Source of the DNA: Lihuaxuella thermophila
GTDB lineage: Bacteria > Bacillota > Bacilli > Thermoactinomycetales > Thermoactinomycetaceae
Assembly: GCF_900110165.1 (NCBI RefSeq)
Contig: NZ_FOCQ01000003.1
Span: forward strand, 62,001 to 126,000
Direction: 5' to 3'
Length of the DNA stretch: 64,000 bases
Below, piece after piece: positions 52,900-62,621 of the stretch; position 1 is the stretch's first letter; the number at the start of each line of letters is the position of its first letter. The notes beneath the pieces are model-generated. The model did no database searches, was not told the DNA's origin, and was given only the letters and a program-made list of their open reading frames with translations. Made by a program: the position numbers and the translations under genes.

Positions 52900-53940
52900 C
52901 TACTGCCTTGGCAGTCTGCGCAGGACGAGGAGCACAATGAGGATGATTCCCGAGTAACCGAAAAAGGGATATAAATAGCTGACCAGAGTCGGAAAGCCGA
53001 TCAGTGAAAACAAATAGCCGAACAGAAAGATTAGTGCCATAATCGTTTGCAGGCGAAACGGAACCACCTGGCTCAAATTGGCCGCCAAGCCATAAACATT
53101 GCCGATCAGGGTGGTAAAAATCTCTCCCCACATCACGGTCAGAAAAAAGTACTTCATCCCTGCTCCCAATGCGTGAATGACAAAAGCCATCGGAATCTCC
53201 GTCCCCGCCAGATCATCCAGGCGCAGCTGCATCGCAAAATTGCTGGCCAAGAGCATCATCCCCAGTCCAATCCCTCCAATCCAGCCTCCCAAACGGATCG
53301 TCGCCGGATCTTTCACTTCCCCTCCGAGCGGGACCAGGACCGCCTGGGACATGGCCAAATTAAAAGCGACATAAGTGATGGCCGACAGTAACCAGTGGCT
53401 TTCTTTTAACCGGGAAGGAATGTCATTCAGCGACGCCATATCCCCCGTTTTCCATCCGTGAATCGCCACCAGCGCCGTAAACAAAAACATGAGCGGAACC
53501 ACCAGAGAGTTGACGGATAAAATCCCCTCCATCCCCCGGATAATGACCAAGTAGGATACAAATGCGGTAAAGATCACCCCCAGGTGAAATGACCACCCCA
53601 GTTGCTCCTCAAACAAGGCTCCCGTCCCGGACATCATCGCCGTGGTGACCCCAAACAGAATGATGCCCACAAAAGCGGTCATCCATCTGCCCCACCGCTC
53701 CCCGAACAGGTAGAGGTTGAACTCTTCGTATGACTGGGCCTTCAAGCGATGACCCAACAGCATCATCCGGGTTCCCAACCAGACAAATAAAAAGGTAGAC
53801 ATCAAAATGCCCCAATGGCTGTATTTTCCCTGAAGAGTGAAAAATTGCAAAATCTCCTGCCCTGAGGCAAACCCCGCGCCCACCACCGTCCCGATATAAG
53901 TAAAGCCGATCCGGCAGGCGAGCACCCACCTTTCTCTCAA
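52900..53940 (-). CDS. YkvI-family membrane protein (amino-acid-transporter-like fold)
   Basis: A 346-residue protein with about ten membrane helices. IGFTYIGTVVGAGFASGQEI is the family signature and resembles the unwound first helix of LeuT-type transporters. TYVAFNLAMSQAVLVPLGGE lies mid-protein. B. subtilis YkvI is uncharacterised; a substrate cannot be named. The TTG at 53940 has AGGAGG eight bases upstream, whereas the GTG at 53946 is only two bases away. Confidence 0.78.
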   Translation of the reverse strand: MRERWVLACRIGFTYIGTVVGAGFASGQEILQFFTLQGKYSHWGILMSTFLFVWLGTRMMLLGHRLKAQSYEEFNLYLFGERWGRWMTAFVGIILFGVTTAMMSGTGALFEEQLGWSFHLGVIFTAFVSYLVIIRGMEGILSVNSLVVPLMFLFTALVAIHGWKTGDMASLNDIPSRLKESHWLLSAITYVAFNLAMSQAVLVPLGGEVKDPATIRLGGWIGGIGLGMMLLASNFAMQLRLDDLAGTEIPMAFVIHALGAGMKYFFLTVMWGEIFTTLIGNVYGLAANLSQVVPFRLQTIMALIFLFGYLFSLIGFPTLVSYLYPFFGYSGIILIVLLVLRRLPRQ

Positions 53941-54033
53941 TCGCACTCCCTCCTGTCCATCTGTTAGGACTAGTTTATGGGGAGAAGCGGAGGGTTAGAA
54001 CACATTCACGACCGGCAGTTCAGCACAAAAAAA

Positions 54034-54061
54034 GACCAGCGAATATCGCAATTCGCTGGTC
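54034..54061 (-). terminator. Intrinsic terminator of the PBP gene
   Basis: A perfect 11-bp stem (54034-54044 with 54051-54061) with a six-base loop is followed on the minus strand by T7. Confidence 0.9.
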
Positions 54062-54080
54062 AAAAGCTAACGGGATTTAC

Positions 54081-56753
54081 TTAGAAGATCCCTCCACCGT
54101 CCGTATCGCCCCCGTTTTTCTTCCCGCCGCCGGAGGAATCACCGGAGTTATCACCACCGGAAGAATCACCTGTCGAATCTCCGCCGGTATCGCCGAAGTC
54201 TCCTCCTGGATTACCTATGTTGTCATTGTCATTTCCGAAGTCTCCTCCCTGCTGCCCATCCCGGGAGTCTTGATTGTCGCCTTCATTGTCCTGGCCATTC
54301 TGGCCTTGATCTTTGTTTTCATCATCTTTTTTGTCGTCTTTTTTCGGTTTGACAGTGACTCGGAGGAGATCCGATTCTTTCTTCGCTTCCTCACCGTTTT
54401 CAGCCATCGTATCAACGGCGACCACTTTATAGATGTACGATTTTTCCTGTCCGCCGCCGAAGAATCCATCGAAGAAATCTCCTCCACCTTGCGGAGGCTG
54501 GACACTGTTGTCAGAGAATCCTGTGCTTCCGCCGGGAGCTTCTCCGATCATGTTGAAGGTTTGTCCGCCGTCATCGGAGCGGTACACCTCATACTTGACC
54601 CGCTCCCTCTGCTGTTGCCAGCTGAGGTATACCGTGTTTGAGTTTGCATCATAATGACCGCTTAAACGCGGCTTTTCAAGCTGGAACGGCGGGGTGGGGT
54701 CCTGAACACCCGGTGGTGCCTTAAATTCACTGACCGGTTGGCCTTCCAGCGTTTCGTCCATAATGGCTTTGAAAATGCGGGCCGGGATTTTTCCGCCCGA
54801 CAGCGCCTCTACCCGGTCGGATTCATCGCTGCTTTCGTTATACACCATCACGGTTGTGACATATTCCGGCGTATACCCGGCAAACCAGGCCACTTTGTTT
54901 TCGTTCGTGGTCCCCGTTTTTCCGGCTACCGGTCTGCCACCGGCCAAACGGGCATCGTGACCGGTACCGTCCTGGTCTTTCACGACATCGATCAGCATCC
55001 GCGTCATCCACCAGGCCGTTTTTGGCTCGAATACTTTCTTTTTCTTGATTTCCTTATCGGATTCGGGCTTGATTTCCTCGTTTGTCTTTACATCGATCAC
55101 CCGCTTAATGGCATAGGCGTGAACCATCTCTCCATCGCGGGCGAGTGACGTATATGCCCGGGCCAATTGCAGGGGTGTAACCCCTTTGTCCAATCCGCCC
55201 AACGCCAGGGCCGGGTAGTTTTGATCCTTGTCTGTCAAAGGCAAGCCCAGTTTTTCGGTGGCATAGCTATACGAATCATCCAGCCCCACTTTGTTCTTCA
55301 ACAGCCAGGCGGTTCCGGCGTTGAGTGACTTCTTCACAACATAGCCCATCGACACTTCGCCGTAGTACTGGCCACTGGCGTTTCTCGGCGTCCATCCGCC
55401 GATGGTGATTTTTTCATCCGGAACCTTGTAGTACTCGTTTACTTCCCCATTCCCTTTTTCAATGGCAGGCGCATACACCGTCAACGGCTTAATCGACGAA
55501 CCGGGCTGGCGGAATTCATATCCTCCTTTGACGAGGCCCCCGACTTGATAGTTCCGGCCTCCGCCGATCGCCGCAATCAACCCTGTTTTCAGGTCAATGG
55601 TGGCCGTTCCGGCATTCAATTGCTTATATCCTCTATAATACTTGTCATCGGCCAGGACCCGGTTGGTTGCGGCCTGTGCTTGCTGATTCAATCCCGTCTC
55701 GACTTTCAGGGTATAGTTGCGCAATTTGTTCTCATCAATACCGAAACGCGTACGCAGCTCATCCACCACCAGTTTCTTGTAGGCGGCAAATTGATCATTG
55801 GTCTTTGCGTACTTCAGACCGGCTTGGGTTGTGGTTAAAGGCTCCTTCTTGGCCTTATCCGCTTCTTCCTGACTGATGAGCGGCTCCATTTCGTTGTCTT
55901 CCGCCATTTCATCCAGAACGATCTCTCTCCGATCTTCGGCGGCTTTCTTCTGCTCCTCGTTGCCAAACGGATCATACTGGGACGGCGCCTGCGGCATACC
56001 CGCCAACAGCGCAATCTCAGCAGGGGTTAGCTTATCTTTGGTGATATCCTTGTTAAAATAAACCTTTGCAGCCATCTTGATTCCGTTGACGCCATTGCCA
56101 AAATAGATATAGTTCAAGTAAGCTTCCAAGATTTTATCTTTCTCATATTTTCTTTCTATATTCCAAGCGGTGGCAATCTCCTTGATTTTCCGGGTTATGT
56201 TTTTATCGTTATCTTCCAAAATCACGTTACGGGCCACCTGCATGGTGATGGTTCCCCCGCCCTGGGTCGGTTTTCCACCGGATTCGATGACCGCCCATAC
56301 AGCACGGGCCAATGCTTTAAAGTCGACGCCGCTATGATCGTAAAAGCGGACATCCTCCACTTTGACGAATGCTTTCGGCAGCATTGGATTTACTTTTTTA
56401 ACATCTTCCAAATTCACGTATTCCCTTTTAAAATCCCCGATGGTTCCGATCGGCTTGCCCTGGGCATCCAAAATTTCCGATGAGGACTTAATATTGTTCA
56501 ATTTTTCAAGATCTATCTGTTCGCCGTACGACATAATGGCTGAACATCCCCCGACCACCAGCAACAGGGATGTCAGCAGCACCAATAAGAGCCATTTCCA
56601 TGTAAAAAACTTGGCAAGCCCTTTTTTCGGTTTCTTGCCGCCCGGGCCGCCCATACGCGCGGAACGGGATCTGGACCCTACGCGCTGACTGCGGGTGGCG
56701 GGAGGCATGGGACTGTATTCACTGCGGAAGCGGTCCCTCTGAAATTGAGACAT
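54081..56753 (-). CDS. ponA: Class A penicillin-binding protein (PBP1A)
   Basis: An 890-residue bifunctional peptidoglycan synthase. A basic cytoplasmic tail is followed by one membrane helix (about 55-75). The glycosyltransferase domain has catalytic Glu in KVEDVRFYDHSGVD, then GGGTITMQVARNVI and EAYLNYIYFGNG. The transpeptidase domain has SxxK in RQPGSSIKPLTVYAP, SxN in KKSLNAGTAW and KTG in AGKTGTTNENKVAWFAGY. A fibronectin-III-like domain (about 695-790) follows, and then a long Lys/Asp/Gly/Ser-rich tail. The start follows AGGAGG. Confidence 0.95.
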   Translation of the reverse strand: MSQFQRDRFRSEYSPMPPATRSQRVGSRSRSARMGGPGGKKPKKGLAKFFTWKWLLLVLLTSLLLVVGGCSAIMSYGEQIDLEKLNNIKSSSEILDAQGKPIGTIGDFKREYVNLEDVKKVNPMLPKAFVKVEDVRFYDHSGVDFKALARAVWAVIESGGKPTQGGGTITMQVARNVILEDNDKNITRKIKEIATAWNIERKYEKDKILEAYLNYIYFGNGVNGIKMAAKVYFNKDITKDKLTPAEIALLAGMPQAPSQYDPFGNEEQKKAAEDRREIVLDEMAEDNEMEPLISQEEADKAKKEPLTTTQAGLKYAKTNDQFAAYKKLVVDELRTRFGIDENKLRNYTLKVETGLNQQAQAATNRVLADDKYYRGYKQLNAGTATIDLKTGLIAAIGGGRNYQVGGLVKGGYEFRQPGSSIKPLTVYAPAIEKGNGEVNEYYKVPDEKITIGGWTPRNASGQYYGEVSMGYVVKKSLNAGTAWLLKNKVGLDDSYSYATEKLGLPLTDKDQNYPALALGGLDKGVTPLQLARAYTSLARDGEMVHAYAIKRVIDVKTNEEIKPESDKEIKKKKVFEPKTAWWMTRMLIDVVKDQDGTGHDARLAGGRPVAGKTGTTNENKVAWFAGYTPEYVTTVMVYNESSDESDRVEALSGGKIPARIFKAIMDETLEGQPVSEFKAPPGVQDPTPPFQLEKPRLSGHYDANSNTVYLSWQQQRERVKYEVYRSDDGGQTFNMIGEAPGGSTGFSDNSVQPPQGGGDFFDGFFGGGQEKSYIYKVVAVDTMAENGEEAKKESDLLRVTVKPKKDDKKDDENKDQGQNGQDNEGDNQDSRDGQQGGDFGNDNDNIGNPGGDFGDTGGDSTGDSSGGDNSGDSSGGGKKNGGDTDGGGIF

Positions 56754-56912
56754 TTATTTTACCTCCTGAAAAACTTGTTCTTGCCGGAAAAATAAATAAT
56801 TAAACCATTACTGCTATATTATTCGGCGAGATCGATGACTTTCTGTCAACTTTTGTCCTTCTCTTCGTCCATTCTCCCTTTTCTGTGCTATATTGGTAGA
56901 GAGGTGAGAGCG

Positions 56913-57083
56913 ATGAATGTCAAAGCTGCCGTGTTTGCATGCCATGTGACCGGACTCGTCGGACTGGCCGCTTCCCTTTTCCTGTGGAAGACGGTCGGAA
57001 GCATCGGCCTGCTGGCCGGCCTGATCGGTTCCGGTTTCTGGTTCGGGCTGGGCTGGTACTTTCGCCGCCAACTGAAGCCCTGA
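56913..57083 (+). CDS. Small two-TM membrane protein, unknown function
   Basis: A 56-residue protein of two hydrophobic helices (VFACHVTGLVGLAASLFLW and SIGLLAGLIGSGFWFGLGWY) ending in FRRQLKP. The ATG at 56913 follows GAGAGGTGAGAG. An extended -10, TGCTATATT, sits at 56886-56894. It is divergent from ponA. No family recognised. Confidence 0.6.
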   Translation: MNVKAAVFACHVTGLVGLAASLFLWKTVGSIGLLAGLIGSGFWFGLGWYFRRQLKP

Positions 57084-57178
57084 GCAAAACACACCTATCC
57101 ATTATAACGCAAAATGGCGCCCAATCGTTTTCATCGGGCCAAAAAAATTATTACAGGAATATTACATAAATCTTATGC

Positions 57179-57946
57179 CTATTTTACATGAAAGCGGTCA
57201 TTTGTAAAACCCCCTGTGACGGGGATGACCGCCCCGGTGATAAAATCGGAATCCGGATGGACCAGAAACCGCACGACACGGGCCACATCCTCCCCGGTGC
57301 CCGGCCGCCCGACCGGGTTCCGGGGATCCCGGTTGCCGCGGGCCGCTGAAATGGGAGCTTCCTTGTAGGGATCGCGGATATCGCCCGGATAAACCATATT
57401 CACTGTAATTCCATGCGGCGCTTCCTCAAGGGCCAGTGTGCGGGTGAAAGAGACCAGCCCCGCCTTGGCTGCGGAATAAGCGGAATAACCCTGCCAGGCC
57501 GGGGCCTGCTCCGCTTCCGGGAAGCCAAAGGTAATGATCCGTCCTCCTCCCTGCCGGCGCATGACGGGTACGATTTCACGGACTAGGTAAAAAACACTGG
57601 ATAAGTTCCCGTCCACCATTTCCCGCCACAGTTCATCCCCCAGCTCGATGGTGGGAATCCGCTTGAACGTAAACGGGCCGGCCGTGCAGACGAGCGCATC
57701 CACCCTCCCCCATCGATCCAGTACTTCGCGGGCCATCCGCTTCACATCAGCCAACCGGCTCACATCCCCTTGCATCACCATCGCTTCCCCGCCTGCTTGT
57801 TCGATCTCTTCCTTTAATGTATCCGCCGCCTCCCGGCTGTGCCGGTAATTGACAGCAATCCGGTACCCATCTTCGGCCAGCCCCTTGGCGATCATCACCC
57901 CCAGCCCTTTCGCTCCGCCGACGATCCAGGCAACAGGTTGAGACAT
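57179..57946 (-). CDS. SDR-family oxidoreductase
   Basis: A 255-residue classical short-chain dehydrogenase. Cofactor motif WIVGGAKGLGVMIAKGLA with Arg residues (NYRHSRE) suggests NADPH; VCTAG replaces NNAG; the active site has YSAYSAAKAGLVSF (YxxxK) and ITVNMVYPGDIRDPYKEAP closes the pocket. The catalytic Ser position is in GRIITFGFPEA, where Ser is missing, so catalysis may be altered. It is FabG-like in outline; the substrate is unknown. Confidence 0.85.
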   Translation of the reverse strand: MSQPVAWIVGGAKGLGVMIAKGLAEDGYRIAVNYRHSREAADTLKEEIEQAGGEAMVMQGDVSRLADVKRMAREVLDRWGRVDALVCTAGPFTFKRIPTIELGDELWREMVDGNLSSVFYLVREIVPVMRRQGGGRIITFGFPEAEQAPAWQGYSAYSAAKAGLVSFTRTLALEEAPHGITVNMVYPGDIRDPYKEAPISAARGNRDPRNPVGRPGTGEDVARVVRFLVHPDSDFITGAVIPVTGGFTNDRFHVK

Positions 57947-58040
57947 AGTGGATTCATCCTTCCGTTCATTCGTGATTCTTCTATTTTACTAAAAAGAGAC
58001 CCTTACTTCAGCACTTCTTGTCGGTGGCATCTGTTCCGGG

Positions 58041-58078
58041 AAAAATAATTCCGGGTCACAGATTTGCCTGTGACCCGG
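58041..58078 (-). terminator. Intrinsic terminator of the lipase gene
   Basis: A perfect 11-bp stem (58051-58061 with 58068-58078) with a six-base loop is followed on the minus strand by AATTATTTTT. Confidence 0.8.
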
Positions 58079-58096
58079 ATCTCCAACCTGTGGTCT

Positions 58097-59743
58097 TCAG
58101 TTGTCAATATGAACCGATCTTACCACCGTGCGGGCAAACGGCTCTCCTCGCTTGGTTTTCCCTTTGATCTCGATGGTCAGGTTGTATGCTCCCGGTTTCA
58201 GTCCGGTGGAAATCTTCCCGACAAATGCTCCCAACTGTTTGCTGTCCATCTTTAATTGCTGCTGGAATCGGGCCGAATTCGTCAGCCGGCCTGCTTTCTC
58301 CCGGGGAGTCACGCCTTTCAGCCGCACTTGAAGAGAGGACGGGTCAAAATGTGCAGGGTTACGCAACTTCACTTTAAAGGCAAAATCTTTTTGCTTGCTC
58401 GTGAGCGGCAGGTCGACCGACAGCGTGGAAGAACCGACAAACGTGGTGGTGAGCAAAAAGGCATCGTCCCGCGGGCTGGTGATTCTCACTTTCCACACCC
58501 CGCGTTGGGGCTGTTGGATCCGGAAGGCCTGGACATAAGCACCGGCAAACAGTCCCCGGTCAACCGCGGCCAGATATTCTTTGCCCGCTTTGGAATAATG
58601 TCCGCCGGAAGGGGAAATGAGGATGACTTCAGCATCGGGAGATCGGGTCATGATGGTAAACAGGGCTTCTCTGGAGGATGAATCGACCGGGACCTGGTGT
58701 TCCACCGTTTGCCGGGCATGGAGCGCCGCACCGTAAACATATTGTTCATCCGCTTGGGGAACGGCCACAGCTTCCGATGGCGGGGCCATTGCCTTCGGAG
58801 CCGCTCCCGCCGCCCGGGACGTGCGCAGGACCGGTTCAATCCGGGAAAATGATGCGGAACCTGTGCGAATCATGTCATGGTCCACATCATCGGTAAAGAG
58901 ATGGGAACCGTATCGCAGACGGGTACTCCATTCATTGACCAGCCCGTCATTGGGACCATGAGGGGACAAATAGAGGCCTCCGGTCCATAAAGCAGACGGA
59001 AAGGGACCCCAGCTGGTGCCAGCAGCGGTATAGTAGGCATTTTGGCCGACGTTGGCATGGCTGTCTGTCACTTCACGAAACTTGGCCATTTCTCCGGTTT
59101 GCAGGGAATAGGTGCCCGGGCTTTGAATGCCCAGAAGTTCCGCCAGCCATCCGGCATACCAGCTGTGGGCGAGATCGGCCAGGTGAGAACCATGGTGAGG
59201 CGATCCGAGCGTCACGACCTTCCCCACAAAGCGGTAGGCGCCGTAATGAATCAAAGCTGCCTGGGTATCCGGACCTCCTTTGCTGTGGGCGACAATGTTC
59301 ACTTTTTGACCGAAACGATGGTAAATCTGTTCCAACATGTACGCGAGCAAACGACCATTATCCCACTGGCTGGCAGATCCCTGGCCGGCAGCGTCGTATA
59401 ATTGGACAAAAGCAGTGCGGTAACCATGGCTGTACGCTTTTTCATACATGTCGTTCAACCCGTGATACATCGTTTCGTCCCACCAGTCCTGGGCTCTTCC
59501 ATTCATGCCTTGCACAAAGACAATGGGTGGTTTATTGGGATCATAGTTGGGAGGAGTTGCCCCCAGAAACCAGGAGCCCGGGGTGGTGTCGTTGGAAGGG
59601 GGCGGGAGTTGGCTCATGGAAATTCTCCCCGTCAGCTTAGCAGCTTGCGCATTGTTGGCATCCGCTTCAGCAGCCGTTCCCATCGGCACGGCAAGAAGCG
59701 TACACAACAGGAGAATCAGGAAATAACGACATGGCGATCGCAT
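58097..59743 (-). CDS. Secreted lipase/esterase (alpha/beta hydrolase)
   Basis: A 548-residue exported hydrolase. The signal peptide is RSPCRYFLILLLCTLLAVP with cleavage likely after GTAAEA. The triad is Ser in VNIVAHSKGGPDTQAAL, Asp in GPNDGLVNEWS and His in DDVDHDMIRTG; PIVFVQGMNGRAQDWWDE supplies the oxyanion region. A C-terminal part of about 190 residues is beta-rich, with repeated domain-like stretches (GVWKVRITSPRDDAFLLTTT, KPGAYNLTIEIKGKTKRG), possibly for binding substrate or wall. The ATG at 59743 is seven bases from GGAG; the ATG at 59749 is only one base from it. Confidence 0.85.
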   Translation of the reverse strand: MRSPCRYFLILLLCTLLAVPMGTAAEADANNAQAAKLTGRISMSQLPPPSNDTTPGSWFLGATPPNYDPNKPPIVFVQGMNGRAQDWWDETMYHGLNDMYEKAYSHGYRTAFVQLYDAAGQGSASQWDNGRLLAYMLEQIYHRFGQKVNIVAHSKGGPDTQAALIHYGAYRFVGKVVTLGSPHHGSHLADLAHSWYAGWLAELLGIQSPGTYSLQTGEMAKFREVTDSHANVGQNAYYTAAGTSWGPFPSALWTGGLYLSPHGPNDGLVNEWSTRLRYGSHLFTDDVDHDMIRTGSASFSRIEPVLRTSRAAGAAPKAMAPPSEAVAVPQADEQYVYGAALHARQTVEHQVPVDSSSREALFTIMTRSPDAEVILISPSGGHYSKAGKEYLAAVDRGLFAGAYVQAFRIQQPQRGVWKVRITSPRDDAFLLTTTFVGSSTLSVDLPLTSKQKDFAFKVKLRNPAHFDPSSLQVRLKGVTPREKAGRLTNSARFQQQLKMDSKQLGAFVGKISTGLKPGAYNLTIEIKGKTKRGEPFARTVVRSVHIDN

Positions 59744-59800
59744 CAGCATTCTCCTTTCCATATAAATATGCAAAAATGAAAAAAGGTTTATTCTTTTCTG

Positions 59801-59829
59801 ATAATAGATTTCGCTGCTCGTCTTGTTAA
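59801..59829 (-). promoter_or_regulatory. SigA-type promoter of the lipase gene
   Basis: Minus-strand TTAACA (59824-59829), exactly 17 bases, TATTAT (59801-59806), about 50 bases before the start codon. Confidence 0.75.
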
Positions 59830-60059
59830 TCCTGTTCTGCGGATGTTTTTGCAATTAAAAAATAAAGATCAAACTTGGAACGGACCTGTCGCGATCGATT
59901 AACCCCCCTACCGTAACCGTTAAAACCCAAGGATAAACCGGAAATCCCTGAAAGAACCGGCAGCCATGCGGAAACGGAATCCCAGGCCTGTGTACGCTTG
60001 ATCTTCAAAAGAAAAACCGTGGACGATGTGTCCACAGTTGATCTGTTCAAAACCAGGCA

Positions 60060-60986
60060 TTAAGGCTGAATGGTTTCTGTTTTTAATTTGGCAATTAAAT
60101 TTTGCATATCCGAAGGAAGAGGAGATTCCCATTCCTTCCATACCCGGAGGCGGGGATGAAAGAGGCGCAGGTAAGTGGCGTGCAGGGCTTGGCGGGAGAT
60201 AAAAGGCTGCTCTTCCTTGATGCCGTACATATCATCCCCGATAATGGGATGTCCGATCGACGAAAGATGGATACGGATCTGGTGGGTTCGTCCCGTTTCC
60301 AGCATGAGCCGCACCAGTGTGGCCCGCGGATAGCGCTCCACCACTTCAAAATGCGTGATGGCCGGATAACCGCCCTCTTCTTCCGTGACCGAGCGATAGA
60401 CCTTTTGTTCCGGGTCGATGGCGATCGCTTTGTCGATCGTTCCCCGATCCCGTTCCATCTGATGATGAACCACGGCCAGATAAGCCCGCTGGTATCGTTT
60501 CTCGGCCATCTGTTCCGCGAGATAGGCGTGGGCATAGGCATGCTTGCCAACCACCATCAATCCCGAAGTATCTTTATCCAGACGGGTCACCGGACGAACT
60601 TTGTGGGCTTCACCCCGCTTGGCCCAATAGTGCATCAAACCGTTGGCCAGTGTACCGTCCGGATATCCGCGCGTCGGGTGAACCACCAAACCGGGCGGTT
60701 TATCGATGACGATGAGATCTTCATCTTCGTAGACGACAGTGAAATCGATCTCCTGCGGCGGAATATGATCCGTCTCATCCCCGGGCAGGCGGATCAGAAT
60801 CTGGTCTCCCTGGGAAACGCGGGCGGTAAAATAGATCGTTTCCCCGTTTACCGTCACCAAACGGTTCAGCCTCAGCCTGCTCATCATCCTTCGTGAGAAG
60901 CGGAAGCGGTTTTTCAATACCTGGTGCAGCATTTTCCCGTCTTCTTCCGCCGTCACCTGATGATAAAAGGTTGTCTGTTTGTCCAT
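60060..60986 (-). CDS. RluA-family pseudouridine synthase
   Basis: A 308-residue enzyme that isomerises uridine to pseudouridine in rRNA or tRNA. The N-terminal S4-like domain (LKNRFRFSRRMMSRLRLNRL) is followed by DLIVIDKPPGLVVHPTRG. The catalytic Asp is in RPVTRLDKDTSGLMVVGK, and LMLETGRTHQIRIHLSSIGH and PIIGDDMYG follow. It resembles YjbO/YhcT-type Bacillus members; the exact position modified cannot be told. The ATG at 60986 has GAGGTG close upstream. Confidence 0.9.
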   Translation of the reverse strand: MDKQTTFYHQVTAEEDGKMLHQVLKNRFRFSRRMMSRLRLNRLVTVNGETIYFTARVSQGDQILIRLPGDETDHIPPQEIDFTVVYEDEDLIVIDKPPGLVVHPTRGYPDGTLANGLMHYWAKRGEAHKVRPVTRLDKDTSGLMVVGKHAYAHAYLAEQMAEKRYQRAYLAVVHHQMERDRGTIDKAIAIDPEQKVYRSVTEEEGGYPAITHFEVVERYPRATLVRLMLETGRTHQIRIHLSSIGHPIIGDDMYGIKEEQPFISRQALHATYLRLFHPRLRVWKEWESPLPSDMQNLIAKLKTETIQP

Positions 60987-61251
60987 GAAACACCTCAATC
61001 TGAACAACATTTATCCCGTAGTCTGCGATTCCACGATCACTGCACATGCGTTACTGTGGACGGAAAGCAGTCCCGTTTACAATCGCATACATCAAATACG
61101 TCTTGCCATATGGTTCTCCATTCATTCTAATTCCGAATTCCGGCTGCACCATCCCATAGTATCTTTAAGATATCCCACGGTTCATCGATCAGCAACTCTG
61201 TATCCTTCTGTGCGGTCCAGATGAACTTTCAAAGAGCCTCTTTGCGAGCAT

Positions 61252-62019
61252 TCAACCTTGAATAAACCGGATCGTATTTTGCAAAAGCTGCTCGGCCGCC
61301 TGATCGCTGTCCATCTTGTGCAAGGCGGCGATCCGCTCGATCACGGCATGCAGGAGGAACGGAGTTGTCCGCATCCCTGAAAAAGGGCCCGCAAACGGCC
61401 AGGGGCCATCCGTCTCCGCCATGATGAGTGACAGGGGATAGGCAGCGGCGATGTTTGCGGTTTTTTGGCGGTAAACGATTTCAGGGGTAAATGACACCAT
61501 GTACCCCGCCCGGGCCATCCGTTCCAACGTGACTGAATCGGTTTTGATCCAGTGAAAATGGGCTTGATCGATTCCGTACTCTTCCAGCAGATCGCAGACC
61601 CGGGCCGTATCTTCGTAGACCGCGTGCAAGATCACCGGTTTTTTCAGTTCTTTGGCGAGACACAGCAGGGTGCGCAGAATGTGGAGATGATTTCTCTCAT
61701 CAAAAGGCTGCCCGCTTTCCCTCGCTTTTTGCCGCAGATAATAGGGCAGGCCGATTTCACCGATCGCGTCAATTTCCGCCTCATTCTGGCGAATCCATTC
61801 GACCAGCGGGCCGATCTCAACCGGTTTTTGTTCCGGATGAAAGCCGCATGCAGCGAACACTTTTTGGGGGAAGCGGCGTTTTAAAGCCAGTGTGCGCCGG
61901 GAAGAAACCAGGTCCATGGAGACGGCGATCAGACCGTAGACCCGGGAGTCCCGGCAAAAAGCGGCTGCCTCTTCCTCCCCATACTGTTCCAAATGGATAT
62001 GGGCATCAAAAAGAAGCAT
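61252..62019 (-). CDS. TatD-family metal-dependent hydrolase
   Basis: A 255-residue TIM-barrel hydrolase. Metal ligands appear in order: LLFDAHIHLEQ (HxH), IDAIGEIGLPYYL (Glu), KPVILHAVYED (His), QAHFHWIKTD (His) and IMAETDGPWPF (Asp). TatD proteins are DNases or deacylases involved in DNA repair or proofreading. The ATG at 62019 has GGAGGG five to six bases upstream; the longer frame reaching 62226 has none. It stands alone. Confidence 0.87.
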   Translation of the reverse strand: MLLFDAHIHLEQYGEEEAAAFCRDSRVYGLIAVSMDLVSSRRTLALKRRFPQKVFAACGFHPEQKPVEIGPLVEWIRQNEAEIDAIGEIGLPYYLRQKARESGQPFDERNHLHILRTLLCLAKELKKPVILHAVYEDTARVCDLLEEYGIDQAHFHWIKTDSVTLERMARAGYMVSFTPEIVYRQKTANIAAAYPLSLIMAETDGPWPFAGPFSGMRTTPFLLHAVIERIAALHKMDSDQAAEQLLQNTIRFIQG

Positions 62020-62319
62020 TTTTTCCCTCCAGCATAAAGTTGCTCCATTTCCCTGCCAAGCCGGATTCACTCCAAGCGATCGTACAGGAGTGGGCAAATA
62101 GAAAACGGAATGGATGGAACCGTTTTCTCTGTGTTTCCGGTTGTTTTTGCTGATTCTGGATGAATCGTCGATGTTATTTCCTGACCTTCCATCTGATTCA
62201 CATTCTATCACCTTCTGAACGATCAACCAGCATGAAAATCAGGCAGCCAAATGACCAACTCCAAACGTTCGCAAATGTTTCAGTAAAAATGGTACTGCCA
62301 GAGCTCATCCAGCAAAAAA

Positions 62320-62339
62320 AGGATGGTTTCAACCATCCT
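62320..62339 (-). terminator. Intrinsic terminator of the small membrane-protein pair
   Basis: Stem AGGATGGTT/AACCATCCT with a two-base loop is followed on the minus strand by T7. Confidence 0.8.
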
Positions 62340-62350
62340 CTTCAGGCTAA

Positions 62351-62572
62351 CTATTGCGTACTCTCTTCATTTTCCTCATGATCATTATGAAACTCTTTCG
62401 ATTTTTGACCTGTGATATAATCGAAAGGCGTATAACTCACGCTTACTGCCTTTCTTTGAATGAATCGTTTGTAAATGATGATCCCAAAGGCAAAGAGGAG
62501 AAACATTGTAAACGCAACCATGAGGATCGTCGTATACATAGCCATCCACATTTCAAAATGCCCGCTATTCAT
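62351..62572 (-). CDS. DUF3951-like single-TM protein
   Basis: A 73-residue protein: one membrane helix (YTTILMVAFTMFLLFAFGII), a basic stretch (YKRFIQRK) and then YTPFDYITGQKSKEFHNDHE, which matches the short conserved tail of DUF3951 proteins. The tail is acidic and presumably cytoplasmic. The ATG at 62572 was chosen because upstream codons of this frame run antisense-like through the Cys/Gly region of the preceding gene; the ribosome site is weak (GGGGGG about 13 bases away). Confidence 0.6.
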   Translation of the reverse strand: MNSGHFEMWMAMYTTILMVAFTMFLLFAFGIIIYKRFIQRKAVSVSYTPFDYITGQKSKEFHNDHEENEESTQ

Positions 62573-62621
62573 GGCTCGCCCATGATCCCCCCCACATTTG
62601 TCATTCAGAACATGTTGACTT

